This document shows positions 8,088 to 15,237 of a DNA stretch of 49,225 nucleotides, in pieces. The notes under the pieces were generated by a model. The model was not told the origin of the DNA. It did no database searches and saw only the letters and a program-made list of their open reading frames with translations. Source of the stretch: Leptolyngbya sp. BC1307 (GTDB taxonomy: Bacteria > Cyanobacteriota > Cyanobacteriia > Phormidesmidales > Phormidesmidaceae); contig NZ_NRTA01000033.1 in NCBI RefSeq assembly GCF_002286735.1, forward strand, positions 1 to 49,225. The letters are read 5' to 3'. Positions within the stretch are counted from its first letter, which is position 1, and the number at the start of each line of letters is the position of its first letter. A program made the translations under genes and the position numbers.

Positions 8088-9110
8088 CTAGGCGAAAGCA
8101 GTTTCCTCCACGTTTTCTAGAATAAACTGGCGAATGACCGGCACAAATAGCTGACGCGATATCTCATAGCAGTTGTTGATGATCCCTTTGATGCACATCG
8201 TCTGTAGCTTGCAAAAAGCACGTAGTGCACAAAAAACGTGATTACGAATAGCCTGTTCATCTCGCACATAAAAGCGCTCGATATTACACACCTGTTTAAT
8301 CACTCTATGAAAACATTCAATCTGCCAATGCTCACTATGAACTTGCTTAAAGGTCTCTCGTGAGAGCTGTTTCAAAGCCTCTAAGTCTGGTCGATACAAG
8401 ATGTAATATCGCTGCTCGTTTTTGAACGGCGCACAAAACACTTTGACCCAGCCAAATGCCTTGAGATAGACCATCAAGCCATCAGCTGTAATCTCTAGAG
8501 TCCCTATCTGCACTGACGTTCCACGCTCTACCGAGACCAGCCGATTATTCGCTACCCCAAATAGAAAACCCACTTTCTCGTTTCTGAGAAACTTCAGATT
8601 CTCTAGGCTCGAATACCAACTGTCTCCGGTCACCCACGACGGCTTCAGGCCCCAGGATTGAACCTCTAGCACCATCTCTCTAAAATAGTCGTTCTTCGTC
8701 TTGCCCGCTGCTTTGTCATACAGTCTGAAGTTGACCGGATAAGAATGACCGGAGGGGTCACTGTAGTACAGAGTAATTAGGTTGAGTCCCTTCACCGGTC
8801 GCTTGTGCTTGCCCGAGTAAAAGTAATCCACCAAGGCACTTTTGCTGGGGTCGCGATACGGTTTGTCTTCCACACTATCGTCTACGCTGAGCGTCCCGGA
8901 TTCTAGGTTCAGCTCGCCTTTAACCTCGTCAAAGAGGTCTTTGGGCGTGTAACGTTCGCGTAATAAAAAGCGATTCACGCTATCGTGGCTCAAATCTGCC
9001 AAAATTTCTGAGAGCCGCACGCAGCTCACATACTTCGGCTCTGAGAGCAAAAATAAGGTGTAGAGCGTGCTATCGCACTGGGCTGTAGATGGTTTTGATA
9101 GCTCACGCAT
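8088..9110 (-). CDS. DDE transposase of the 8.05-9.19 kb IS
   Basis: A 340-residue transposase with an RNase H-like core. Candidate catalytic acids are the Asp in LSVDDSVEDKP (about residue 77), the Asp in VTGDSWYSS (about 161) and the Glu in HWQIECFHRVIKQ (about 280). The last motif resembles the Y-R-E-K region of IS4-type enzymes, with the E and K at the right spacing. The sequence looks closest to the IS4/IS701 group; exact family assignment needs a search. The frame is uninterrupted and the length is normal, so the element may still be active. Confidence 0.88.
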   Translation of the reverse strand: MRELSKPSTAQCDSTLYTLFLLSEPKYVSCVRLSEILADLSHDSVNRFLLRERYTPKDLFDEVKGELNLESGTLSVDDSVEDKPYRDPSKSALVDYFYSGKHKRPVKGLNLITLYYSDPSGHSYPVNFRLYDKAAGKTKNDYFREMVLEVQSWGLKPSWVTGDSWYSSLENLKFLRNEKVGFLFGVANNRLVSVERGTSVQIGTLEITADGLMVYLKAFGWVKVFCAPFKNEQRYYILYRPDLEALKQLSRETFKQVHSEHWQIECFHRVIKQVCNIERFYVRDEQAIRNHVFCALRAFCKLQTMCIKGIINNCYEISRQLFVPVIRQFILENVEETAFA

Positions 9111-9167
9111 GGCCTAGCGATCACTCAAAAAGAAGGGGGCTCCTGCCAGCATACAGGCTGGCTACTC

Positions 9168-9185
9168 TGTCAATGCGTAAGTCCT
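9168..9185 (+). repeat. Right terminal inverted repeat of the IS
   Basis: TGTCAATGCGTAAGTCCT, the reverse-complement partner of 8053-8070 with one mismatch. Confidence 0.88.
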
Positions 9186-9216
9186 AATAGTATTACGTTC
9201 CTCTCCTCCTCGAAAG

Positions 9217-9630
9217 ATGACTACTCCTACGGCTCCATCCTCAGAATTCCCAGACCCTGGACCAGATTTTGGCAGCCATGAAATGTCGGCCCTGTCCCCC
9301 ACCGCCCTGGCGCTTGTGGCAGACTTTTTTAAGGTGCTGTCTGAACCCAGCCGTCTTCAAATCCTCTGTGTTTTGAAAGAGGAGTCTAGAAATGTGAGTG
9401 AAATTGTCGAGGCGAGTGGGTTGGGGCAGACCAATGTCTCCAAGCATCTTAAAATACTGGCTCAAGCCGGTATCATATCTCGCCAGAGCTAGGGGGTCAG
9501 TGCTTATTACAGCATTGCGAACCCTTTTATCTTTGAGCTGTGCAACCTGGTTTGTAGCTCTCTGGCAATTCGCATGGAGCAGCAGTCTCAACTCTTAAAA
9601 GAATTTGCAGAGAGCGCTCACAGATCCTGA
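9217..9630 (+). pseudogene. ArsR-family metal-responsive repressor, broken by an in-frame TAG
   Basis: The reading frame from ATG 9217 to TGA 9628-9630 would encode 137 codons, but codon 92 (9490-9492) is TAG. Before it lies a typical ArsR winged-helix core: ALVADFFKVLSEPSRLQILC and the recognition helix region ASGLGQTNVSKHLKILAQAG. After it the same frame continues with GVSAYYSIANPFIFELC, which is exactly the wing and dimer-helix region of this family. TAG probably replaced a CAG (Gln) codon. The 91-residue remnant keeps the helix-turn-helix but lacks the wing and last helix. The IS ends 31 bases upstream, and no good ribosome-binding site is seen. It likely once controlled the neighbouring copper genes; that link is inferred. 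Confidence 0.85.
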
Positions 9631-9719
9631 TTGAATGCCGACCTGCCGATTCTTTCTCAGGAGACGGCGGGTCAGCACGCTATTTGGTTACGTTCTGAGC
9701 TGAGTTCGGCTAACAACAA

Positions 9720-9966
9720 CTATGCTGCTACAGCCACATCAGCCATTTTGCGATAGGCTTCAGCGCAAGCTTTGGCATGAGGAGCAGTGAAGTAAGAGCC
9801 TCGCACCATCAGTGTAGCCAAGCTCCGACAGCCTTCAGCGACACATACGAGCGCATTTTTTCATGTTTGCGGTGCCCATGCAGGCTTCGGCACAGTGCTC
9901 ACACTCCACCATACAAGCCATGAATTTATCGAAGTTAGATTGGTATTCTTCGTGTTGAAGAAGCAT
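9720..9966 (-). pseudogene. Four-helix-bundle copper-binding protein, frameshifted
   Basis: Translation from ATG 9966 gives a Cys-rich start (MLLQHEEYQSNFDKFMACMV, then CEHCAEACMGTANMKKCARMC) and stops soon after. The matching C-terminal half lies in another frame just downstream: AEGCRSLATLMVRGSYFTAP, ending at the TAG at 9720-9722. Together they form a DUF326-like four-helix bundle that binds copper through many cysteines. The total length, 247 bases, is one more than a multiple of three. Comparison with the usual C-x-x-x-C-R-D-C-A-E pattern suggests that about 8 bases were lost at the junction, although a single added base is also possible. It faces the multicopper oxidase gene, which fits a copper-handling cluster. 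Confidence 0.8.
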
Positions 9967-10195
9967 CGTGTTCACCTGTTGTTGGAGGCAAAATAAAGTG
10001 TAACAAAGTTTACTTCTGCCGGCACCCACCCGAAGAGCTAATGACAATCTCTTTCCCTTGAAGTAGGCCGATTTCACGCTGGTTTCATAATTGAGCTGTA
10101 GGCTGTATCGCCAGCGATCGCTTTTCGTATAACGGCCTATATTTTTGTTGTCTTTGTCGAGGTATTCGTTGGCAGATAATCTTTACAGAAAAGGA

Positions 10196-10227
10196 TTGAC
10201 TCTATACCCGGCTGTAGCGTTTACAGT
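10196..10227 (+). promoter_or_regulatory. Candidate MerR-type promoter of the multicopper oxidase
   Basis: TTGACT at 10196-10201 and TACAGT at 10222-10227 resemble -35 and -10 boxes but are 20 bp apart, longer than the normal 17. The spacer carries an imperfect dyad, CTATACCCGGCTGTAG (10202-10217), with 12 of 16 positions symmetric. A long spacer with a central dyad is the hallmark of promoters controlled by MerR-family metal sensors such as CueR. It ends 57 bases before the oxidase start. No MerR gene is in the window. The rest of the 317-base gap from 9967 to 10283 shows nothing clear. Confidence 0.45.
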
Positions 10228-10283
10228 GATTGCTGTGGGGTAATCGCCCCTAAAAAATCTGACTGAGGCTGGCTTCAACATCC

Positions 10284-11780
10284 ATGAGACCGATACAACG
10301 AAGAGACTTTTTGCGGCTGAGTGCAGGCACCACGGCGGCCATACTGCTGTCCCAGTGTTCCAGGTCGCGGCCCCAGTCCACTGCGCCCATCTCTGCGCCC
10401 ATCTCTGCGCCCATCTCTGCGCCCATTCAGTTTCAAAAGCAGACGAGCGAAGGCGGACTGCTCAGCCTGGATTTAGAGGCTAAAGCTCAGATGGTTCAGT
10501 TAGGCAATCGCCGCGCTAACTTGCTCACCTACAATGGTCAAATGCCTGGCCCGCTGCTAGAAGCCAGCCCAGGCGACAGGGTACAAATTCGCTTTACCAA
10601 TCAGCTCGATCAGCCGACGAATCTCCACTATCACGGGCTGCACATTCCACCAACAGGGACAGGTGACAATGTTTTCTTAGAAATTCCTACCGGTGAAAGC
10701 CACACCTACGAATTTGAGATCCCTGAGAACCATCCCGCCGGAACCTTCTGGTACCATCCTCACTACCACGGGCTCGTCGCCGAGCAGCTCTTTGGCGGCT
10801 TAGCCGGACTCTTTATCGTCCGGGGCGCGCTAGACGAAATTCCGGAGATTAAAGCGGCTCAAGAGGAATTCTTAGTGCTTAAAGACTTCGCGCTCGATGA
10901 CGGTGGCAACATTGCCGATACCGGCCATATGGCGGCAATGACTGGGCGAGTGGGCGGATTGCTAACGGCCAGCGGGCAGATCAATCCGGCGATAGCTATG
11001 GCAAAGGGCGGCCTGTTGCGATTGCGATTTTTAAATGCCTCCCCTTCTCGTTTCTTTCGCCTATCGCTAGAAGATCATCCAATGCACCTGATTGCCACAG
11101 ACGGCGGCGCTATCTCGTCACCGGTTGAGTTGAGTGATGTTGTACTAGCCCCTGGCGAGCGGGCTGAGGTATTGGTGCAGGGAAATCAAAAGCCGGGTGA
11201 CTATCGTCTGATCAACCGACCTTTCAATCCTGCGCAAGGCGGCATGATGGGTGGCACGATGGGGGGACAAAATTCAGACCGTGCTGAGACGGTGGCAACG
11301 CTCACTTATGACGGCGAGAGGAGCGAGATTTCTCTACCCAGTCAGCTCATCGCAGTTGAGCCCTTACCGGAACCGCAGACGACCCGGCAGTTCACATTGA
11401 ACCACGGCATGGGCGGCGGTATGATGGGTGGCGGTATGATGGGTGGCGGCATGGTGTTTATGATTAACGGTCGAGCCTTCGATCCCAACCGCATTGATAC
11501 TCAAGTGATGTTGGGCACTGTTGAAGACTGGGAGATTATAAATACGGGCTCAATGGCTCATCCCTTCCACGTTCACACCAACAAGTTCCAAATTGTCAGC
11601 CAGAATGGTCAGCCTATGCCTTATTCGGCATGGAAGGATGTGGTGTCGGTGAGCCCCGGCGAAACTGTTCGGATTCGGATGCCTTTTCGTGACCACACTG
11701 GTAAAACGGTTTACCACTGCCACGTGCTCGACCACGAAGATCGCGGCATGATGGGAATCTTGGAAATACAACAGGCTTAG
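10284..11780 (+). CDS. Multicopper oxidase (Tat-exported, CueO/laccase-like)
   Basis: A 498-residue three-cupredoxin oxidase. The N-terminus has a twin-arginine signal (RRDFLRLSAG) followed by an apolar stretch ending LLSQC, so export in the folded state is expected, possibly with lipid anchoring. All four copper-binding segments are present: HYHGLHIPP (about 115-123), WYHPHYHG (157-163), HPFHVH (426-431) and HCHVLDHEDRGM (478-489), with Cys, His and axial Met for the type 1 site. Met/Gly-rich stretches (GGMMGG repeats at about 320 and 376) recall the copper-binding Met-rich insert of CueO. This points to cuprous-ion oxidation and copper tolerance rather than lignin-type substrates. It is intact while its metal-related neighbours are broken. 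Confidence 0.93.
   Translation: MRPIQRRDFLRLSAGTTAAILLSQCSRSRPQSTAPISAPISAPISAPIQFQKQTSEGGLLSLDLEAKAQMVQLGNRRANLLTYNGQMPGPLLEASPGDRVQIRFTNQLDQPTNLHYHGLHIPPTGTGDNVFLEIPTGESHTYEFEIPENHPAGTFWYHPHYHGLVAEQLFGGLAGLFIVRGALDEIPEIKAAQEEFLVLKDFALDDGGNIADTGHMAAMTGRVGGLLTASGQINPAIAMAKGGLLRLRFLNASPSRFFRLSLEDHPMHLIATDGGAISSPVELSDVVLAPGERAEVLVQGNQKPGDYRLINRPFNPAQGGMMGGTMGGQNSDRAETVATLTYDGERSEISLPSQLIAVEPLPEPQTTRQFTLNHGMGGGMMGGGMMGGGMVFMINGRAFDPNRIDTQVMLGTVEDWEIINTGSMAHPFHVHTNKFQIVSQNGQPMPYSAWKDVVSVSPGETVRIRMPFRDHTGKTVYHCHVLDHEDRGMMGILEIQQA
10381..10426 (+). repeat. 12-bp tandem repeat coding for Ala-Pro-Ile-Ser
   Basis: Three exact copies of CTGCGCCCATCT plus a 10-base partial copy lie just after the signal-peptide region of the multicopper oxidase. 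They keep the frame and encode repeated APIS units as a linker. Copy number is likely to vary between strains by slippage. Confidence 0.85.
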
Positions 11781-11829
11781 AAGCTAGAGATGCTAAGCCA
11801 TGCTACAAAACAGAAATTAAGGAAGACTG

Positions 11830-12091
11830 ATGGAACTTCGCACTGCCCAGCTGATTTTGCCTTTGGGGAAAAACGATGGCGTCGCTCTCAGCTTTCGCGT
11901 GAAAGACGTTGATGAAGCTTGCGAATATCTCGAAGCCAAGACTGTAGAAAGCCAAGACTGTAGAAATCGTTAGTCCACCCTGTAATTTTGCCGATTTGGG
12001 AATTAAAGCAGCGCTAGCTCGCGATCCTGACGGTCATTTGATCGAGCTGACTCAGATGGGCGATATGGTAGGTGCAGACTCCAACGGATAA
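11830..12091 (+). pseudogene. VOC-family (glyoxalase-like) gene remnant
   Basis: The ATG at 11830 opens a frame for the second half of a glyoxalase/VOC domain (NDGVALSFRVKDVDEACEYL). A 16-bp tandem duplication at 11935-11966 shifts the frame and causes an early stop. If one copy is removed, the protein reads on as TVEIVSPPCNFADLGIKAA and ends with RDPDGHLIELTQ, the typical metal-ligand Glu strand of VOC proteins, stopping at 12091. The first half of the domain (about 55 residues) is absent, and the 49 bases between this frame and the oxidase cannot hold it. So the gene is both 5'-truncated and frameshifted. The original substrate cannot be inferred. Confidence 0.82.
11935..11966 (+). repeat. 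Exact 16-bp tandem duplication inside the VOC remnant
   Basis: GCCAAGACTGTAGAAA occurs twice back to back (11935-11950 and 11951-11966). Sixteen is not a multiple of three, so this duplication alone explains the frameshift. Its perfect identity suggests a recent event. Confidence 0.92.
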
Positions 12092-12122
12092 GCAGAAATG
12101 GGATTGAAGGTGCGGAAAAGCG

Positions 12123-12824
12123 ATGGCTAAAAAGAAGCAGCGGCTAAAACTTTTATTGAACAGGCAGAATCTGATTGCGTTGGCCGTTCTACTGCTGTCT
12201 CTGCTAGTTTACGCCTGGGTGTCGACCCAGATAGACGCGAATCTATTAACGCCTGAAGGGTTACAGCAAGCCGTCACCAATGCGGGTATCTGGGGCATAT
12301 TGGTTTATATTGCAGTCATTGCCCTGGCCGTAGTGATGAGTCCTATACCAGGCGCACCTTTGACGATCGCAGCAGGTGCTGTATGGGGCGCTATTCCGGC
12401 TGGTATTTACAGTGTCATTGGTGGGTTTTCAGGCAGCCTGATTGCCTATTTTATTGGGCGATCGCTCGGTCGCTCAGCCGTGAAAGCGCTAACCGGTAAA
12501 ATCATCTACTTTTCAAAAGAGAAAGGAGAATGGCTATTAGGTGGACTCATCTTTGTGACTCGTCTGCTGCCAGTACTGTCTTTTGACTTAATCAGCTATG
12601 GCGCAGGGCTTACGGGGTTATCTCTACCCATATACGCTTCATCAACGCTCCTCGGCATGATTCCATCAACGCTGCTACTGACTTATTTGGGTGAAGCTTT
12701 TACGCTGGGTGCTTGGCCTGCGGTCACGCTCTCCTTATTATTCGTCGCGCTCCTGGTGCTTTTACCCTGGGGCATCCGCCGATACAACTGGTTTGGTTTA
12801 CGAGACATCGTTCGTATCGAGTAG
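12123..12824 (+). CDS. TVP38/TMEM64 (DedA-like, VTT domain) membrane protein
   Basis: A 233-residue integral membrane protein. After a basic N-terminus (MAKKKQRLK) it has a first helix at about 16-34, then the VTT/SNARE-associated core with re-entrant Gly/Pro-rich segments: MSPIPGAPLTIAAGAVWG, the FSGSLIAYFIGRSLGR stretch and FVTRLLPVLSFDLISYGAGL. Relatives in bacteria are linked to membrane homeostasis and phospholipid scrambling. In cyanobacteria they often sit beside metal genes, as here next to the copper cluster, but no metal role is visible in the sequence. It starts 31 bases after the VOC remnant, in the same direction as the oxidase. A terminator-like hairpin follows. Confidence 0.85.
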   Translation: MAKKKQRLKLLLNRQNLIALAVLLLSLLVYAWVSTQIDANLLTPEGLQQAVTNAGIWGILVYIAVIALAVVMSPIPGAPLTIAAGAVWGAIPAGIYSVIGGFSGSLIAYFIGRSLGRSAVKALTGKIIYFSKEKGEWLLGGLIFVTRLLPVLSFDLISYGAGLTGLSLPIYASSTLLGMIPSTLLLTYLGEAFTLGAWPAVTLSLLFVALLVLLPWGIRRYNWFGLRDIVRIE

Positions 12825-12845
12825 TTATCCGCTAAAGAAAAGTTT

Positions 12846-12867
12846 TCAACAATGGGAGCTTTGTTGA
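12846..12867 (+). terminator. Stem-loop after the TVP38-like gene
   Basis: TCAACAA at 12846-12852 pairs with TTGTTGA at 12861-12867 around an 8-nt loop, and TTTTGAT follows. It lies 21 bases past the stop at 12824. The remainder of the 330-base gap up to 13154 shows no gene or clear signal. Confidence 0.5.
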
Positions 12868-13154
12868 TTTTGATGGCAACCATCCAGCAGTTCTGCCTTA
12901 TTCTGTATTCTTTCGACTGACGAACAGCCGAGCTACAGCCTTCAATTACGCTGCGTCCCAAACATAGAGTGAAAATTGATTTGCAACGAAAGCCAACAAA
13001 CTGACAGATAAATATGAAATCAAGATAAAATGGCGCTCTCTCACTTGAAACAATTCATACTTGTTGCAGAGGTGTGGGGCCTATTTCTGGAGAGAGATGA
13101 AGTTCTGAAAACCAGATGGTATATTGCCTTCATGCAAATTTTGAGAGAGCCACC

Positions 13155-13745
13155 GTGAGTGCCAATAAATCAACAACAGTAAAACCTTCCGATAGGCAAG
13201 ACCATAAAGAGATGAAAGGCGGAATGCAGAGCAGCTACGCTCGGTTCTTCGCCATGATAGGCACCTCTATTGTCGTCATGTTCTTTCTTATGTACGTACA
13301 CTCCTATCAGGTTCTTGACCACGCTTGGTTTAGTGAAACCAGAATGTTCATGGCGCTTATCATGGGTGCGGCAATGATGGTAATCATGCTATCGTTCATG
13401 CTCAATATGTACAAAAACAAGAAGGTCAATATCGCGATCTTCTTGAGTGCCATTGTATTGTTTGGGTCGTCTTTGTAGCTAGTGCGCAGTCAGATTACAG
13501 TCAACGACGTAGACTGGATGGAAGGCATGATTCCGCACCACTCGATTGCGATCTTGACGAGCGAGCGAGCCCGGATAGAAGACCCACGCGTCCGCGAGCT
13601 TGCCGACGAAATTATCGAAGGGCAGCGTCGAGAAATTAATGAAATGGAGTGGCTGATCGCTGACATCAACGAGAGCGGGATCGTCAATACACCTGAAGAA
13701 GCCGAAGCCAGGCTGATGCCAGAGTTCTCTTCTCAACCGGAGTAA
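13155..13745 (+). pseudogene. DUF305 membrane protein, split by an in-frame TAG
   Basis: One continuous frame runs from a GTG at 13155 to the stop at 13743-13745, interrupted only by TAG at 13476-13478. The first part holds membrane helices (YARFFAMIGTSIVVMFFLMY, ALIMGAAMMVIMLSFML and a third helix). The second part is the DUF305 core with WMEGMIPHHSIAILTSERA, whose Met and paired His are thought to bind copper. Family members run through this point as LW-LVRSQ, so TAG most likely replaced TGG (Trp). A GTG at 13482 could restart translation, but the product would lack the membrane helices. Neighbouring copper genes fit a metal-tolerance role for the intact ancestor. Confidence 0.85.
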
Positions 13746-13891
13746 TTAGAGTCGTTGCGAAATAACGAAAATAGTCGCTGAAACCATTGACACCACGTAA
13801 CAAAGCGATGATAGATGAATCGATCCTCATAGAATCTTCATATATGTTTTCTACTCTGAAAAGTGTCACTCACTTTTAGGAAACGTAGCCC

Positions 13892-14431
13892 ATGGTTGCC
13901 TCAGCTTTAGCAGCGCAAAGCACAGTTCAAAGTACAGCTCCGTACCGATTTTTAGTCATCGGTCGGGGTAGCGAACTGTGGGGTGATGCGGCGGCGGGGC
14001 CGCAGGTAGCTAGGGCTGTCGCCGATTGGCAGCTGGCGTCGGTCGAGGCGCTAACGGTGCCTCACTTCACCTCGAACTTGGTCGAGGCGATCGCCCAGTC
14101 AGACTACATCCTTTTTGTCGAGGCCTGTGACGACAAGAGCTGCGCCCGTACGGTTCAGCTAGAGCCCATTGTGGGTGAGCCTCAGCCGGCGGGTACGGTG
14201 CTCTCTATGGCCTATCGCTGCGATCCGTGGGTTTTACTCAGCCTCACCCGGCAGCGCTATGGTTACGCGCCGCAGGCCTGGCTGCTGCAAATTCCTACTG
14301 AGCGCTGTGAGTTAGGTGAAGCCCTGTCTTCAACGGCTCAAAGGGGATGCGATCGCGCGCTTAGAACCATTGAACAGTTTTTTCGAACCTATCAGCAGCG
14401 CCCATACATGAGCCAGTCAGCCTGCTTGTAA
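13892..14431 (+). CDS. Hydrogenase-maturation-protease-like protein (HyaD/HycI fold)
   Basis: The 179-residue protein matches the fold of peptidases that trim the large subunit of NiFe hydrogenases. The start VIGRGSELWGDAAAGPQVAR parallels the usual IGxGNxLxxDDGxGP motif, and YILFVEAC parallels the strand that carries the second nickel-binding Asp. However, the conserved Asn is Ser and the second Asp of the DD pair is Ala, so nickel binding may be altered. No hydrogenase gene is in the window. Related orphan proteins occur in other cyanobacteria. It may be a true protease with a remote target or a repurposed family member. The gene is monocistronic and converges on rpiA. Confidence 0.75.
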   Translation: MVASALAAQSTVQSTAPYRFLVIGRGSELWGDAAAGPQVARAVADWQLASVEALTVPHFTSNLVEAIAQSDYILFVEACDDKSCARTVQLEPIVGEPQPAGTVLSMAYRCDPWVLLSLTRQRYGYAPQAWLLQIPTERCELGEALSSTAQRGCDRALRTIEQFFRTYQQRPYMSQSACL

Positions 14432-14447
14432 TCGGTTCGTTAGCACG

Positions 14448-14471
14448 ATTTTGAACTACATTTTGAACTAC
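14448..14471. repeat. 12-bp tandem duplication across the rpiA stop
   Basis: ATTTTGAACTAC occurs twice in a row (14448-14459, 14460-14471). The second copy contains the rpiA stop codon (TAG on the minus strand, 14468-14470), so the duplication lies mostly in the 3' flank and leaves the protein unchanged. Confidence 0.8.
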
Positions 14472-15166
14472 ATACTGCGAACTGTGGCTTCGCCATCTGT
14501 GACTTCGCCGATCAGCACTTCGGTGGCAAGGCCGATAAACAGTCCATTATCCAGTACGCCTGGAATATTGTTGATGTCTTTTTCCATCTCAGCCGGGTTG
14601 TCGATGCCGTTAAAGGTGACATCGAGCACCATATTACCCTGATCGGTGATGACTGGGCCGTCTTTTTTGATGCCCATACGCATTTCTACTTTGCCGCCGA
14701 GCTTTTTTAGGGCGCGAGTGACGGGGGCGATCGCCATCGGAATCGCTTCTACGGGCAGCGCAAAGATCGTGCCAATTTTGTTGCTCAGCTTGGAGCTATC
14801 GACCACCACAATAAATCGCTCAGCGAGCCCATCGATCACTTTTTCACGGGTGTGAGCTGCGCCGCCGCCCTTAATCAGATTCATCTGCGGATCAACTTCA
14901 TCAGCGCCGTCAATAGCAATGTCAATATGATCCACATCGTCTAGCGTGGCCAGCGGAATACCGTGTTGCTTGGCCAATACCGATGCCTGAAAAGAAGTCG
15001 GGATGCCCTTAATATCTTTGAGTTCGCCTGAGGCAATCCGTTCGCCGATGAACTGAATGGCAAAGGCCGTCGTCGAACCAGTGCCCAAGCCTACAACTGT
15101 GCCAGATTTGACCTGCGCAGCAGCGGCGCGACCGACTTCCTGCTTCATCAGCTTGACGGGATCCAT
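14468..15166 (-). CDS. rpiA: Ribose-5-phosphate isomerase A
   Basis: The enzyme interconverts ribose 5-phosphate and ribulose 5-phosphate in the pentose phosphate and Calvin cycles. The 232-residue length is normal. Diagnostic motifs are the phosphate loop [12 protein letters not shown], the catalytic region [31 protein letters not shown] and VVVDSSKL. The ATG at 15166 is preceded on its strand by AGGAGATAAACCCTC, a plausible ribosome-binding region. It is divergent from the alpha/beta hydrolase gene, with a 71-base gap. Everything looks intact. Confidence 0.97.
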   Translation of the reverse strand: MDPVKLMKQEVGRAAAAQVKSGTVVGLGTGSTTAFAIQFIGERIASGELKDIKGIPTSFQASVLAKQHGIPLATLDDVDHIDIAIDGADEVDPQMNLIKGGGAAHTREKVIDGLAERFIVVVDSSKLSNKIGTIFALPVEAIPMAIAPVTRALKKLGGKVEMRMGIKKDGPVITDQGNMVLDVTFNGIDNPAEMEKDINNIPGVLDNGLFIGLATEVLIGEVTDGEATVRSM

Positions 15167-15237
15167 GAGGGTTTATCTCCTAAAACTGTCTTTGATCTAT
15201 AGCATGGAGGAAAGCGGGTAGCGAGTAAAGTGACTGC

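Larger units (their letters stand above)
8053..9185 (-). mobile_element. Complete insertion sequence, 1133 bp, IS4/IS701-like
   Basis: The element is bounded by 18-bp inverted ends that match at 17 of 18 positions and encloses one full-length DDE transposase gene. AAT flanks both outer edges (8050-8052 and 9186-9188), consistent with a 3-bp target duplication, although so short a repeat could be chance. The right end stops 31 bases before the start codon of the broken ArsR gene, so the insertion probably removed or replaced its promoter. Intact ends and an intact transposase suggest a recent arrival. Confidence 0.88.

Noticed and set aside
9490-13478. Two in-frame TAG codons as evidence of amber recoding
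   Set aside because: Many intact genes in the window end with TAG (for example the genes ending at 691, 11780 and 12824), so TAG is an ordinary stop here. Neighbouring genes carry unrelated frameshifts, so decay is the simpler reading.
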